Shown here piece after piece: positions 1 to 6,395 of a stretch of 18,264 bases of DNA (position 1 is the first letter of the stretch; each line of letters begins with the position of its first letter). The notes below the pieces were generated by a model, which worked only from the letters and a program-made list of their open reading frames with translations, did not search any database and was not told where the DNA came from. Both the position numbers and the translations under genes were made by a program. Location of the stretch: assembly GCA_021734595.1 (NCBI GenBank), contig JAIPIO010000029.1:1-18264 (forward strand). The letters are read 5' to 3'. Source of the stretch: Kiritimatiellales bacterium. GTDB lineage: Bacteria > Verrucomicrobiota > Kiritimatiellia > Kiritimatiellales > Pontiellaceae.

Positions 1-525
1 ATACAGCCCCATATCCAGCACTTGGCGCGCAAAACCGGGCTCCCGCGTAAAACAGTGCAGCACCCCGAGCCGGTCGGGATCGCCTTTCCAATCATTGGAA
101 AACTCCTTCAGGATGGAAATGGTGTCCTCATCGGCATCGCGCGTATGTACCACTGCTGGTTTCTGGAATTCCGCCGCCAGCGCCAGGTTTTCGGCAAAGA
201 GGGTTTTCTGCGCCGCGGCGGTTTCGGGAGAGTAGTAATAATCCAGGCCGGTTTCACCTACCGCTTTAACCACGGAATCGGACAGCAGGGAGCGCAGCCC
301 ATCCATATCGGGGTGCTGGCCGGCCTGATCACGGTCGTAACCCGCCGTGGCGGAAATAATCCCCGAATGTTCCGTTGCAAGCCGTTGGGCCAACCGGTTG
401 GCCTCGGACGACCCTCCCACGGCGATCATCCGCAACACACCGGCCTCCAGCGCCCGTTCCAGCACCGGTCCGAAAGATCCATCTTCGATAAACCCATCAA
501 AATGTACGTGTGAATCGATAAACAT
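1..525 (-). CDS. tatD: TatD-family metal-dependent hydrolase (partial, C-terminus outside window)
   Basis: Reading leftward from ATG at 523-525, 175 codons stay open to the window edge. The protein starts MFIDSHVHFD, giving the paired metal-binding histidines H6 and H8. Further expected ligands are E91 in the GETGLDYYY stretch, H127 in VVHTRDA and H157 in VLHCFT. The last family aspartate would lie in the missing part. TatD/YcfH proteins are about 260 residues, so roughly 85 are missing. Family members are TIM-barrel hydrolases, reported as 3'-5' exonucleases or D-aminoacyl-tRNA deacylases; which applies here cannot be told. The gene is divergent from fusA across 191 bp. A copy of the TTCCA-N5-TGGAA palindrome is read as SNDW (residues 143-146), in the variable stretch before the VLHCFT strand. 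No strong Shine-Dalgarno site precedes the start. Confidence 0.93.
   Translation of the reverse strand, partial: MFIDSHVHFDGFIEDGSFGPVLERALEAGVLRMIAVGGSSEANRLAQRLATEHSGIISATAGYDRDQAGQHPDMDGLRSLLSDSVVKAVGETGLDYYYSPETAAAQKTLFAENLALAAEFQKPAVVHTRDADEDTISILKEFSNDWKGDPDRLGVLHCFTREPGFARQVLDMGLY
86..100. repeat. Interspersed palindrome copy 1 (in tatD)
   Basis: TTCCAATCATTGGAA; flanking bases extend the symmetry to 85-101 (8-bp arms around one centre base). The minus strand reads TTCCAATGATTGGAA, identical to the copies at 15114 and 15745. It lies in coding sequence and is read as S-N-D-W. Confidence 0.85.
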
Positions 526-663
526 GATGTGCGCAGTAAACACGAATCGACGGCTGGAAATAAGCAAAAAATTCAGCAGGGGTGAAATGGGGACGGAAAG
601 ACCCTTTTTACTACAAAAATTTAATAAGATTCCCCTTGCAGAAATGAATGCCAGTCGGCATAT

Positions 664-694
664 TTGCGCGCCTTCGAAAAAAAAACGGTATTAT
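664..694 (+). promoter_or_regulatory. Possible fusA promoter (weak)
   Basis: A TATTAT box at 689-694 fits a -10 element (5 of 6). The best -35 candidate is TTGCGC at 664-669, but the spacing is 19 bp and the match is poor. The position suits a short fusA leader. Nothing else clear is seen in 526-716. Confidence 0.3.
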
Positions 695-716
695 TTAATT
701 CCAAGAGGTTAGAGCT

Positions 717-2801
717 ATGGGCAGAAAAGTTGAATTGGCAAAAGTACGGAACATCGGGATTATGGCGCACATTGACGCCGGCAAAACGACGGTTTCCGAA
801 CGTATTCTTTATTACACGGGTCGGTCGCACAAGATGGGGGAAGTGCATGACGGTGCCGCTACCATGGACTGGATGGTCCAGGAGCAGGAACGCGGCATCA
901 CGATTACATCCGCTGCAACCACCTGTATGTGGAAAGACCACATGATCTCCATCATCGACACCCCCGGCCACGTGGACTTCACGATGGAAGTGGAGCGCGC
1001 ACTTCGCGTGCTCGATGGAGCCATCGCCCTGTTCTGCGCGGTAGGCGGTGTACAGCCGCAATCCGAAACCGTCTGGCACCAGTCCGAACGCTATGAAGTG
1101 CCTAAAATCGCTTTCGTGAATAAAATGGACCGCATCGGCGCTGACTTCTTTGGTGTGGTGGACGGCATCACCAACCAACTCGGTGCGAACTGCGTTCCGG
1201 TTGTTATTCCCATCGGCGCTTCCGACGACTTCAAAGGTGTGATCCACCTGATTACCATGAAAGCCCTGATCTTCAATGAAGACGACAAGGGAGCGGAGTG
1301 GGATACGGTTGAAATACCGGCCGATCTGATCGATACCGCCAAGCAGTGGCGCAACAATCTGGTTGAAAAGTGCGCTGAGCAAGATGAAGAAATGATGGAA
1401 AAATTCTTCGCAGAAGGCGACCTGTCCGAAGACGAAATCTGGGCCATCCTGCGCAAAGCGACTTGTGCCCGTGATGTGGTCCCGGCATTCTGCGGATCCG
1501 CCTTCAAGAACAAGGGCGTGCAGCAGTTGCTGGACGGTGTAATCAAAATTCTGCCGGCTCCGAACGAAATCCCGCCGATCATTTGCACGAAGAACCCGGA
1601 AAACCAGCGCAAGGTTGACGACAATGAAGTCTTCTCCGCCTTGGCGTTCAAGATCATGTCCGACAAGCACATGGGGAAACTGACCTACATCCGCCTCTAC
1701 TCCGGCACGATCGAATCCGGCGCAACCATCTGGAACAGCACCCAACAGAAGAAGCAACGCATTGGACGACTGCTCCGCATGCACTCCAACCGCCAGGAAG
1801 CCATAGAGAAAGCCGTCGCCGGTGATATCGTAGCGGTAGCGGGTCTCTCCGACACCAAAACCGGCGACACGCTTTGCACACGGGAAGATGAGATCCATCT
1901 CGAAGCCATGGAGTTCCCCGCACCGGTAATCAGCATTTCCATTAAACCGGAAACGATGAGCGATAATGAAAAGCTCGGCGAAGCCCTGCACCGACTGGCG
2001 GACGAAGACCCGACCTTCACCGTTGCCTTCGATCAGGAAACCAGCGAAACCATTATTTCCGGCATGGGTGAACTTCACCTTGAAATTATTGTTGACCGTC
2101 TACGCCGCGAATTCGGCGTCGTAGCCGAGGTTGGACGCCCGGAAGTGGCGTATCGCGAAACCGCAACCATTGCCACGGAAGGCTCCTACAAGCACTCCAA
2201 GCAGTCCGGCGGGCGCGGCCAGTACGGCCATGTCGTGATGGACCTCGAGCCACGCAATCCAGGCGAGGGCTTCGAATTCATCAACAAAGTCGTGGGTGGA
2301 CGCATTCCGTCCGAATATATTCCCTCCTGCGAGAAGGGTGTTATCCAGGCCTTGGAAGCCGGACCGTTTGCCGGCTACCCGGTCGTAGATATGAAAGTCA
2401 CCCTGAAGGATGGATCCTACCACGAGGTCGACACGTCCGACTTCGCCTTCCAGATTGCCGCAAGGCAGGGCTTCAAAGAACTGTTCATGAAGGGACACCC
2501 GGAACTTCTGGAACCGGTCATGTCCATTGAAGTCACCACCCCGGACGAGTTCATGGGCGCCGTGAACGGCACCATCTGCCAGCGCCGTGGGCGCATCGAT
2601 TCCATGGATGAACGCGGCGGCATGAAAATCGTCAGGGGGCATGTTCCGCTAAGCGAAATGTTCGGCTACTCCAACACGATCCGCTCCCTCACCCAGGGCC
2701 GGGCTTCGTTCACCATGCACTTCGAGCATTACGAAGCGGTACCGTTCTCGATTGCCGAAGAGGTTGTAAAGAAGCGCCGTACAGACGGTAAAGTCAGATA
2801 A
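717..2801 (+). CDS. fusA: Translation elongation factor G (EF-G)
   Basis: This 694-residue protein is the ribosomal translocase GTPase, with normal family length. G-domain motifs are all present: AHIDAGKTT at 17-25 (P-loop), RGITI at 59-63 (switch I), DTPGH at 81-85 and NKMD at 135-138. Domain II follows (GKLTYIRLYSG), and domains IV-V carry GQYGHV, AGPFAGYPV and PLSEMFGY-S-RSLTQGRAS. The start is supported by AAGAGG at 703-708, 8 nt before ATG. The gene stands alone, without rpsL, rpsG or tuf beside it, unlike the classical str operon. Sequence resembles the canonical translocase rather than a tetracycline-protection relative, but a second fusA elsewhere cannot be excluded. No palindrome copy lies inside it; one starts 2 nt after its stop. 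Confidence 0.97.
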   Translation: MGRKVELAKVRNIGIMAHIDAGKTTVSERILYYTGRSHKMGEVHDGAATMDWMVQEQERGITITSAATTCMWKDHMISIIDTPGHVDFTMEVERALRVLDGAIALFCAVGGVQPQSETVWHQSERYEVPKIAFVNKMDRIGADFFGVVDGITNQLGANCVPVVIPIGASDDFKGVIHLITMKALIFNEDDKGAEWDTVEIPADLIDTAKQWRNNLVEKCAEQDEEMMEKFFAEGDLSEDEIWAILRKATCARDVVPAFCGSAFKNKGVQQLLDGVIKILPAPNEIPPIICTKNPENQRKVDDNEVFSALAFKIMSDKHMGKLTYIRLYSGTIESGATIWNSTQQKKQRIGRLLRMHSNRQEAIEKAVAGDIVAVAGLSDTKTGDTLCTREDEIHLEAMEFPAPVISISIKPETMSDNEKLGEALHRLADEDPTFTVAFDQETSETIISGMGELHLEIIVDRLRREFGVVAEVGRPEVAYRETATIATEGSYKHSKQSGGRGQYGHVVMDLEPRNPGEGFEFINKVVGGRIPSEYIPSCEKGVIQALEAGPFAGYPVVDMKVTLKDGSYHEVDTSDFAFQIAARQGFKELFMKGHPELLEPVMSIEVTTPDEFMGAVNGTICQRRGRIDSMDERGGMKIVRGHVPLSEMFGYSNTIRSLTQGRASFTMHFEHYEAVPFSIAEEVVKKRRTDGKVR

Positions 2802-2802
2802 G

Positions 2803-2817
2803 TTCCAACGATTGGAA
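2803..2817. repeat. Interspersed palindrome copy 2 (after fusA stop)
   Basis: TTCCAACGATTGGAA, extended to G...C at 2802-2818. It starts 2 nt after the fusA stop codon, in non-coding DNA. Confidence 0.85.
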
Positions 2818-2834
2818 CCCGTCCAGTGAGGGAT

Positions 2835-2849
2835 TTCCCATGGCTGGAA
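2835..2849. repeat. Degenerate palindrome copy (one mismatch)
   Basis: TTCCCATGGCTGGAA differs from TTCCA-N5-TGGAA at one position. Its centre is 32 bp from that of copy 2, the same spacing as the pair in add. It could be a decayed copy or chance. Confidence 0.45.
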
Positions 2850-2857
2850 GAAAAAAC

Positions 2858-2881
2858 AAAGCCCGTCGACTGACGGGCTTT
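2858..2881. terminator. Bidirectional Rho-independent terminator between fusA and the thioredoxin gene
   Basis: Arms AAAGCCCGTC (2858-2867) and GACGGGCTTT (2872-2881) enclose a GACT loop. On the plus strand the stem is followed by a T-rich stretch ending fusA. On the minus strand it is followed by TTTGTTTTTT, ending the thioredoxin-like gene. The convergent arrangement fits a shared terminator. Confidence 0.85.
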
Positions 2882-2886
2882 CATTT

Positions 2887-2901
2887 TTCCAGTGGCTGGA
2901 A
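2887..2901. repeat. Interspersed palindrome copy 3 (next to terminator)
   Basis: TTCCAGTGGCTGGAA; symmetry extends to 2886-2902 with perfect 7-bp arms around TGG. It sits 5 nt past the terminator stem, before the end of the thioredoxin-like gene. Confidence 0.8.
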
Positions 2902-2925
2902 ACTTTTTTTCAATGCTTGCAAATA

Positions 2926-3375
2926 CTACTTCTTGTCTTTTGCAATCAAGCCTTTGATGTGCTCGACATACTTCACGGGACCGCCGTCCTGATAGCCGGT
3001 CTGGGCAACCGGCTTTCCGGCAGGGTTCAGGATAATCACGGTCGGAAAACCGCGGATGCCGAACTTCTTTGCCAGTTCATCATTCTGCTTGATTACCTCA
3101 GCGCCCTGTTTTGATTTGTTCCGCGGAAAGTCGAGCATCACCAGCACGAGGTTTTCCTTGGCATATTGTTTGAATTCACCTTTAGAGAACACCTCGTTGT
3201 CCAGCTTTATACACCAACCGCACCAGTCTGATCCGCTGAAGTCCAGCAGCATATACTTGTTTTCGGCCTTGGCCTTTGCAGATGCCTTCGAAAAATCCGT
3301 CTCCCATCCCTCGCCGGCCAGAACAGTCGACCCCAACAGTACAACCGCGCCCAACACTCCAAACCATTTCTTCAT
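2926..3375 (-). CDS. Secreted thioredoxin-like protein
   Basis: The 149-residue product starts with a signal peptide (MKK, hydrophobic 4-17, likely cut after A20 in VLA-GE), so it should act outside the cytoplasm. The thioredoxin fold shows the redox pair W-C52-G-W-C55 and the cis-proline P111 in GFPT. The pre-CxxC region (KAENKYMLLDFSGSDWCGWC) resembles the thioredoxin_7 type more than classical TrxA (CGPC). It probably reduces or exchanges disulfides in exported proteins; the partner is unknown. The start is fixed by GGAGG five bases before ATG, and a good promoter lies just upstream. It is a single-gene unit convergent with fusA. Confidence 0.9.
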   Translation of the reverse strand: MKKWFGVLGAVVLLGSTVLAGEGWETDFSKASAKAKAENKYMLLDFSGSDWCGWCIKLDNEVFSKGEFKQYAKENLVLVMLDFPRNKSKQGAEVIKQNDELAKKFGIRGFPTVIILNPAGKPVAQTGYQDGGPVKYVEHIKGLIAKDKK

Positions 3376-3394
3376 TCAATCCTCCTTTTTGACA

Positions 3395-3422
3395 ACTATA
3401 GTAATTAACCTTTCGCTTTCAA
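3395..3422 (-). promoter_or_regulatory. Promoter of the thioredoxin-like gene
   Basis: Minus strand: -35 TTGAAA (3417-3422), 16 bp, -10 TATAGT (3395-3400); both boxes match sigma70 consensus at 5 of 6. The -10 box lies 19 nt upstream of the ATG, with GGAGG between, so the leader is short. Confidence 0.6.
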
Positions 3423-3465
3423 TACTATTCCATGGGACATAAGCACGGTAAATCCGTTCAATAAA

Positions 3466-3489
3466 GAAGCCCGCCAAACGGCGGGCTTC
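3466..3489 (-). terminator. Rho-independent terminator of the aldolase gene
   Basis: Ten-base arms GAAGCCCGCC (3466-3475) and GGCGGGCTTC (3480-3489) enclose a four-base loop. On the minus strand the stem is followed by TTTATT. It lies about 30 nt past the aldolase stop. Confidence 0.85.
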
Positions 3490-3517
3490 AGAACAGCACT
3501 GCGCTGGTTGATTAAAA

Positions 3518-4588
3518 TCAGCAACGATCCAAGGCATTCAGACTGGTGAAAGCCTCTATCACGCGCGCCGTCATGGATTCCTGCGCCTTGCGCAGCCATG
3601 CACGCGGATCGTAGAATTTCTTATTCGGCTTGTCCACGCCCTCCGGATTGCCGAGCTGGCCCTGCAGATAGCCTTCGTTAGCTTTGTAGAAGTCGAGCAC
3701 GCCTTTCCAAGTCGCCCACTGCGTATCGGTGTCGATATTCATCTTGATTACGCCGTAGGAGATCGCTTCGGTGATCTCTTCCGGAGAGGAACCGGAACCG
3801 CCGTGGAACACAAAGTCAACCGGATTGCCGGTTGTACCCAGTTTTTCGTTAATGTATTTCTGGGAGTTGTCCAGAATGGTCGGGGTCAGTTTCACGTTCC
3901 CCGGCTTGTAAACACCGTGCACGTTTCCGAAAGAAGCGGCAACGGTAAAGGCCGGGCTGATGGCCATCAGCTTTTCATAGGCATAGGCCACGTCTGCGGG
4001 CTGGGTGTAGAGCTTGGATTCGTCCATCCCGGTGTTGTCGACACCGTCCTCTTCTCCCCCGGTGCAGCCGAGTTCGATTTCCAAGGTCATGCCGATTTTG
4101 CTCATGCGCTCAAGGTATTTGCAGGAGATTTCAATATTCTCTTCCAGGGTCTCTTCGGAAAGGTCCAGCATGTGCGATGAGAACAGCGGTTTGCCGGTCT
4201 GTTCAAAGTTTTTTTCACCTGCCTCCAGCAGGGCATCGATCCACGGCAGCAGTTTTTTGGATGCGTGGTCTGTGTGCAGGATAACCGGCACACCGTAGGC
4301 TTCTGCCATCATATGCACGTGTTTTGCGCCGGAAACCGCGCCCAGCACTTTTCCGTCAGCCGGACAGCCCTTGCCGGCATAAAAAGCGGCACCACCGTTT
4401 GAAAACTGGATAATCACCGGCGAGTTAACCTTTGCGGCGGCTTCCAGAACCCCGTTAACAGAATCGGTGCCGACCACATTAACGGCGGGCAGGGCAAATC
4501 CATTTTCCTTTGCAATCCTGAACACTGTCTGCACGTCTTCACCGAACAGAACACCAGGTTTTACGACATCAAGAATTTTAGTCGACAT
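3518..4588 (-). CDS. fbaA: Class II fructose-bisphosphate aldolase
   Basis: The 356-residue protein matches the class IIA aldolase of glycolysis and gluconeogenesis (E. coli FbaA is 359). It is a zinc enzyme that splits fructose-1,6-bisphosphate into glyceraldehyde-3-phosphate and DHAP. Visible active-site elements are the catalytic D107 with zinc ligand H108 in LHTDHASKKLLPW, E172 in LEIELGCTGGEEDGVDN, H224 in FGNVHGVYKPG and H262 in FVFHGGSGS. AAGGAAGGA precedes the start at a usable distance. The gene lies downstream of the HPr gene on the same strand, but a convincing promoter in the 117-bp gap and its own terminator suggest mainly independent transcription. Confidence 0.97.
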   Translation of the reverse strand: MSTKILDVVKPGVLFGEDVQTVFRIAKENGFALPAVNVVGTDSVNGVLEAAAKVNSPVIIQFSNGGAAFYAGKGCPADGKVLGAVSGAKHVHMMAEAYGVPVILHTDHASKKLLPWIDALLEAGEKNFEQTGKPLFSSHMLDLSEETLEENIEISCKYLERMSKIGMTLEIELGCTGGEEDGVDNTGMDESKLYTQPADVAYAYEKLMAISPAFTVAASFGNVHGVYKPGNVKLTPTILDNSQKYINEKLGTTGNPVDFVFHGGSGSSPEEITEAISYGVIKMNIDTDTQWATWKGVLDFYKANEGYLQGQLGNPEGVDKPNKKFYDPRAWLRKAQESMTARVIEAFTSLNALDRC

Positions 4589-4629
4589 GTTGTATCCTTC
4601 CTTGTTTTAAGGTTTCATTAAACATCATA

Positions 4630-4646
4630 TGCCACGGTATATGGCA
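4630..4646 (-). promoter_or_regulatory. Inverted repeat in the aldolase leader
   Basis: TGCCA (4630-4634) and TGGCA (4642-4646) are separated by 7 bp, between the predicted promoter and the aldolase start. It could be an operator or an RNA hairpin, but the arms are only 5 bp. Confidence 0.3.
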
Positions 4647-4658
4647 AAATTCGCGGGA

Positions 4659-4686
4659 ACTATAACAGTACCACCTAGTGAGTCAA
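4659..4686 (-). promoter_or_regulatory. Promoter of the aldolase gene
   Basis: Minus strand: -35 TTGACT (4681-4686), 16 bp, -10 TATAGT (4659-4664); each box is 5 of 6. The predicted leader is about 65 nt. Spacing and -10 are the same as at the thioredoxin promoter. Confidence 0.6.
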
Positions 4687-4705
4687 CAATGCAGAGGCGG
4701 TTTTC

Positions 4706-4978
4706 TTATTGCGGGGGGAAATCAAAGTGGGTTTCGAACAGGTCCACCAGTTTCCGGCAGAACGTCTCTTCGTCCGGTCCTTCGACCTGAATCGTGATTT
4801 CGGCCCCCTGTTCCAAGCCAAGCATGATGATCTCCAACGTGGAGGTCAAATCACATGCGCCAGACTTCGCGGATACCAGAATACGACCGGGATAGTGGCT
4901 TGCTTCGCTTATCAGAATGGCAGAAGGCCGGCAATGAATGCCGGCCTCGTTGCGTATTACTGCCTTAGATTCAAACAT
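4706..4978 (-). CDS. ptsH: HPr-family phosphocarrier protein
   Basis: The 90-residue product has normal HPr length. The phosphorylation site is at the canonical position: NEAGIHCRPSA with H15, R17 and P18. The regulatory serine is S46, followed by the conserved helix (LEIIMLGLEQGAEITI). In the PTS, H15 accepts phosphate from enzyme I; S46 is phosphorylated by HPr kinase in many bacteria. No enzyme I, EII or hprK gene is in this window, so a regulatory role without sugar transport is possible but unproven. The gene follows the lipoprotein gene by 24 nt and probably shares its promoter. The Shine-Dalgarno site is weak (GGGA). A GC-rich hairpin lies over codons 11-18. Confidence 0.92.
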   Translation of the reverse strand: MFESKAVIRNEAGIHCRPSAILISEASHYPGRILVSAKSGACDLTSTLEIIMLGLEQGAEITIQVEGPDEETFCRKLVDLFETHFDFPPQ

Positions 4979-5002
4979 GGCATCCCGAGCGGCAGCAGAG
5001 TG

Positions 5003-5428
5003 CTACATCGCCGCCTGTTCCGCCTTGGCCGCCTGCTCTGCGTCCTTGGCCGCCTTTTTCTGCTGTGCCTCTTGCTTATCACGCTCTACGCTGGCTTTGA
5101 TCATGTCTCGATATACAACTTTATCGTTGATGGCGTAGATGTACGTTTTGCTCGCAACACCGTACGTATCACGTTGCTTGTCGCACTTGAGTGTCGCAAT
5201 CTTGGCGGCTTCCTTCAGCGTGGCTTTGCCGGAGTCAAAACCATATGCATAATGTCCGCCCGGATCGATGGCGATCACGAAGACCTTGTTGGGCGGAAGT
5301 TTTTCGTATGCGAGAAGCTTCTTCTGTGCGGCCATCGGCAATTGCGGCACATAAACAACATCGCTGGCACAACCCGCGACAACAACGACAACCAGACCAA
5401 CCATTATACTCTTAATCAATGTCTTCAT
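5003..5428 (-). CDS. Small lipoprotein of unknown function
   Basis: ATG at 5426-5428 is chosen because GGAGG lies just upstream; an in-frame TTG at 5443 would put that site inside the gene. The 141-residue protein has a lipoprotein signal: hydrophobic 8-17, then V-A-G-C20. Mature residues 21-105 form a compact domain with PQLPMAAQKKLLAYEKLPPNKVF and AIDPGGHYAYGFD. A K/Q/A/E-rich tail from about residue 112 is likely helical or coiled coil. I do not recognise the family. It leads the HPr gene in a probable two-gene unit. Its promoter overlaps a 14-bp palindrome that could be an operator. Confidence 0.8.
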   Translation of the reverse strand: MKTLIKSIMVGLVVVVVAGCASDVVYVPQLPMAAQKKLLAYEKLPPNKVFVIAIDPGGHYAYGFDSGKATLKEAAKIATLKCDKQRDTYGVASKTYIYAINDKVVYRDMIKASVERDKQEAQQKKAAKDAEQAAKAEQAAM

Positions 5429-5449
5429 AATTCCTCCACTCAATAATTG

Positions 5450-5463
5450 TTAGAGCACTCTAA
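5450..5463. promoter_or_regulatory. Operator-like palindrome over the lipoprotein promoter
   Basis: TTAGAGCACTCTAA has perfect 6-bp arms around CA. It covers the predicted -10 box of the lipoprotein-HPr unit. This size and placement suit a repressor operator (TetR- or MarR-like), but no regulator gene is nearby. Confidence 0.45.
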
Positions 5464-5485
5464 TAACAGATTTGAACTTCGTCAA
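5457..5485 (-). promoter_or_regulatory. Promoter of the lipoprotein-HPr unit
   Basis: Minus strand: -35 TTGACG (5480-5485, 5 of 6), 17 bp, -10 TAGAGT (5457-5462, 4 of 6). It lies just past the lplA stop. Confidence 0.5.
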
Positions 5486-5486
5486 C

Positions 5487-6344
5487 CTAACATAACAATG
5501 AAAACGCCACTTCATGGAACGGGCGTCCTTCGACGGATTCCGAAACCCCACCCTCAGCTGTCATCACCATGCCGCCTTCAACCACCAGCTTGCCCGTATT
5601 GCACCCCACCTCGAATCTCGGTGTGGCACCATACTTCCATGCATTGGAATTCTGTTTTTCCAGCAGGGGACCAAACAAACCTGAACTGAAATCCTTCTCT
5701 GACCACCGCTCCGCCGCGCTGCCGTCTCCGTAAATCGTCTCGAACGCCGCGCTCAGTTCCCCCGCCAGATTCCCAATGGTAATGTCCCGACAGCCTTCAC
5801 CCAGATTCATCACCGTGGCCGGAACCGACGGAACGGCATGGGTTTCAATCCGTCCGGACATCGGCCCCAGATAGCGGTTCAACCGGGTTAGATCAGTATT
5901 GACCAAGAGCGTTCCGTGATGCAACGCACGGTTTTTGCGGAAACAGAATGCATTGCCGGAAAACTTCCGCCCGTCCACGCACAGACTGCTTTTTCCAGAC
6001 GTTGCAACCTGCACGCCAAATTTTTCCAACGCTTGGAAAACCAGTTCATACGCCTGCGCCTCGCGGTACTGTGTGCGGTTGGTGATTACGCAGTAGTTGA
6101 GGTTGCCTTCATCATGATATACCGTTCCACCGCCCGAAACACGCCGCGCCAAGGGAACGCCCTCCTGTTCCATCAGGTCCAGGCGGCACTCCATCCACGG
6201 GTTCTGATTCTTGCCTATCACCACCGCACAGTCGCTTTGCCACAGGAAAAACACCGGGCCGCAGGCATCGGCCTGCTCAAGCAGCACCTCCTCCATCGCT
6301 AGGTTGTCGTAGACATTCTTTATGCTGGACTGAACAATTAACAT
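5487..6344 (-). CDS. lplA: Lipoate-protein ligase A family
   Basis: The 285-residue enzyme is expected to activate lipoate with ATP and attach it to lysines of lipoyl domains (2-oxoacid dehydrogenases, glycine cleavage H protein). Visible signature: RRVSGGGTVYHDEGNLN at 67-83, the catalytic lysine K127 in DGRKFSGNA, and the HHGTLL strand at 142-147. Residues 236-244 (W-K-YG-TP-F) match the conserved end of the ligase core. It is shorter than E. coli LplA (338), with a reduced C-terminal domain. No lipoyl-dependent enzyme is encoded nearby. It is divergent from add across only 51 bp, with no clear Shine-Dalgarno site. Two palindrome copies lie inside, read as FQALE (103-107) and SNAWK (233-237). 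Confidence 0.93.
   Translation of the reverse strand: MLIVQSSIKNVYDNLAMEEVLLEQADACGPVFFLWQSDCAVVIGKNQNPWMECRLDLMEQEGVPLARRVSGGGTVYHDEGNLNYCVITNRTQYREAQAYELVFQALEKFGVQVATSGKSSLCVDGRKFSGNAFCFRKNRALHHGTLLVNTDLTRLNRYLGPMSGRIETHAVPSVPATVMNLGEGCRDITIGNLAGELSAAFETIYGDGSAAERWSEKDFSSGLFGPLLEKQNSNAWKYGATPRFEVGCNTGKLVVEGGMVMTAEGGVSESVEGRPFHEVAFSLLC
5635..5649. repeat. Interspersed palindrome copy 4 (in lplA)
   Basis: TTCCATGCATTGGAA, read as S-N-A-W-K at the start of the conserved W-K-YG-TP-F motif. Protein constraint therefore explains part of this copy. Confidence 0.65.
6024..6038. repeat. Interspersed palindrome copy 5 (in lplA)
   Basis: TTCCAACGCTTGGAA; extended symmetry TTTTCCAACGCTTGGAAAA at 6022-6040 has perfect 8-bp arms around CGC. 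It is read as F-Q-A-L-E. Confidence 0.85.
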
Positions 6345-6395
6345 TCCGATTTTTGTTTATTCCCGCTAAATGTTACCGCTAATCTCCAATACATT

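Noticed and set aside
621..2078. 485-codon open frame on the minus strand opposite fusA
   Set aside because: It lies wholly opposite a certain EF-G gene, has no recognisable domain and overlaps the fusA promoter region; it follows from codon bias.
5450..5463. CIRCE (HrcA) element
   Set aside because: It shares an AGCACTC core but lacks the 9-bp-spaced full inverted repeat, and no heat-shock gene is adjacent.
5990..6006. Further palindrome copy TTCCAGACGTTGCAA
   Set aside because: It has a mismatch in the conserved right arm and lies in lplA coding sequence; probably chance.
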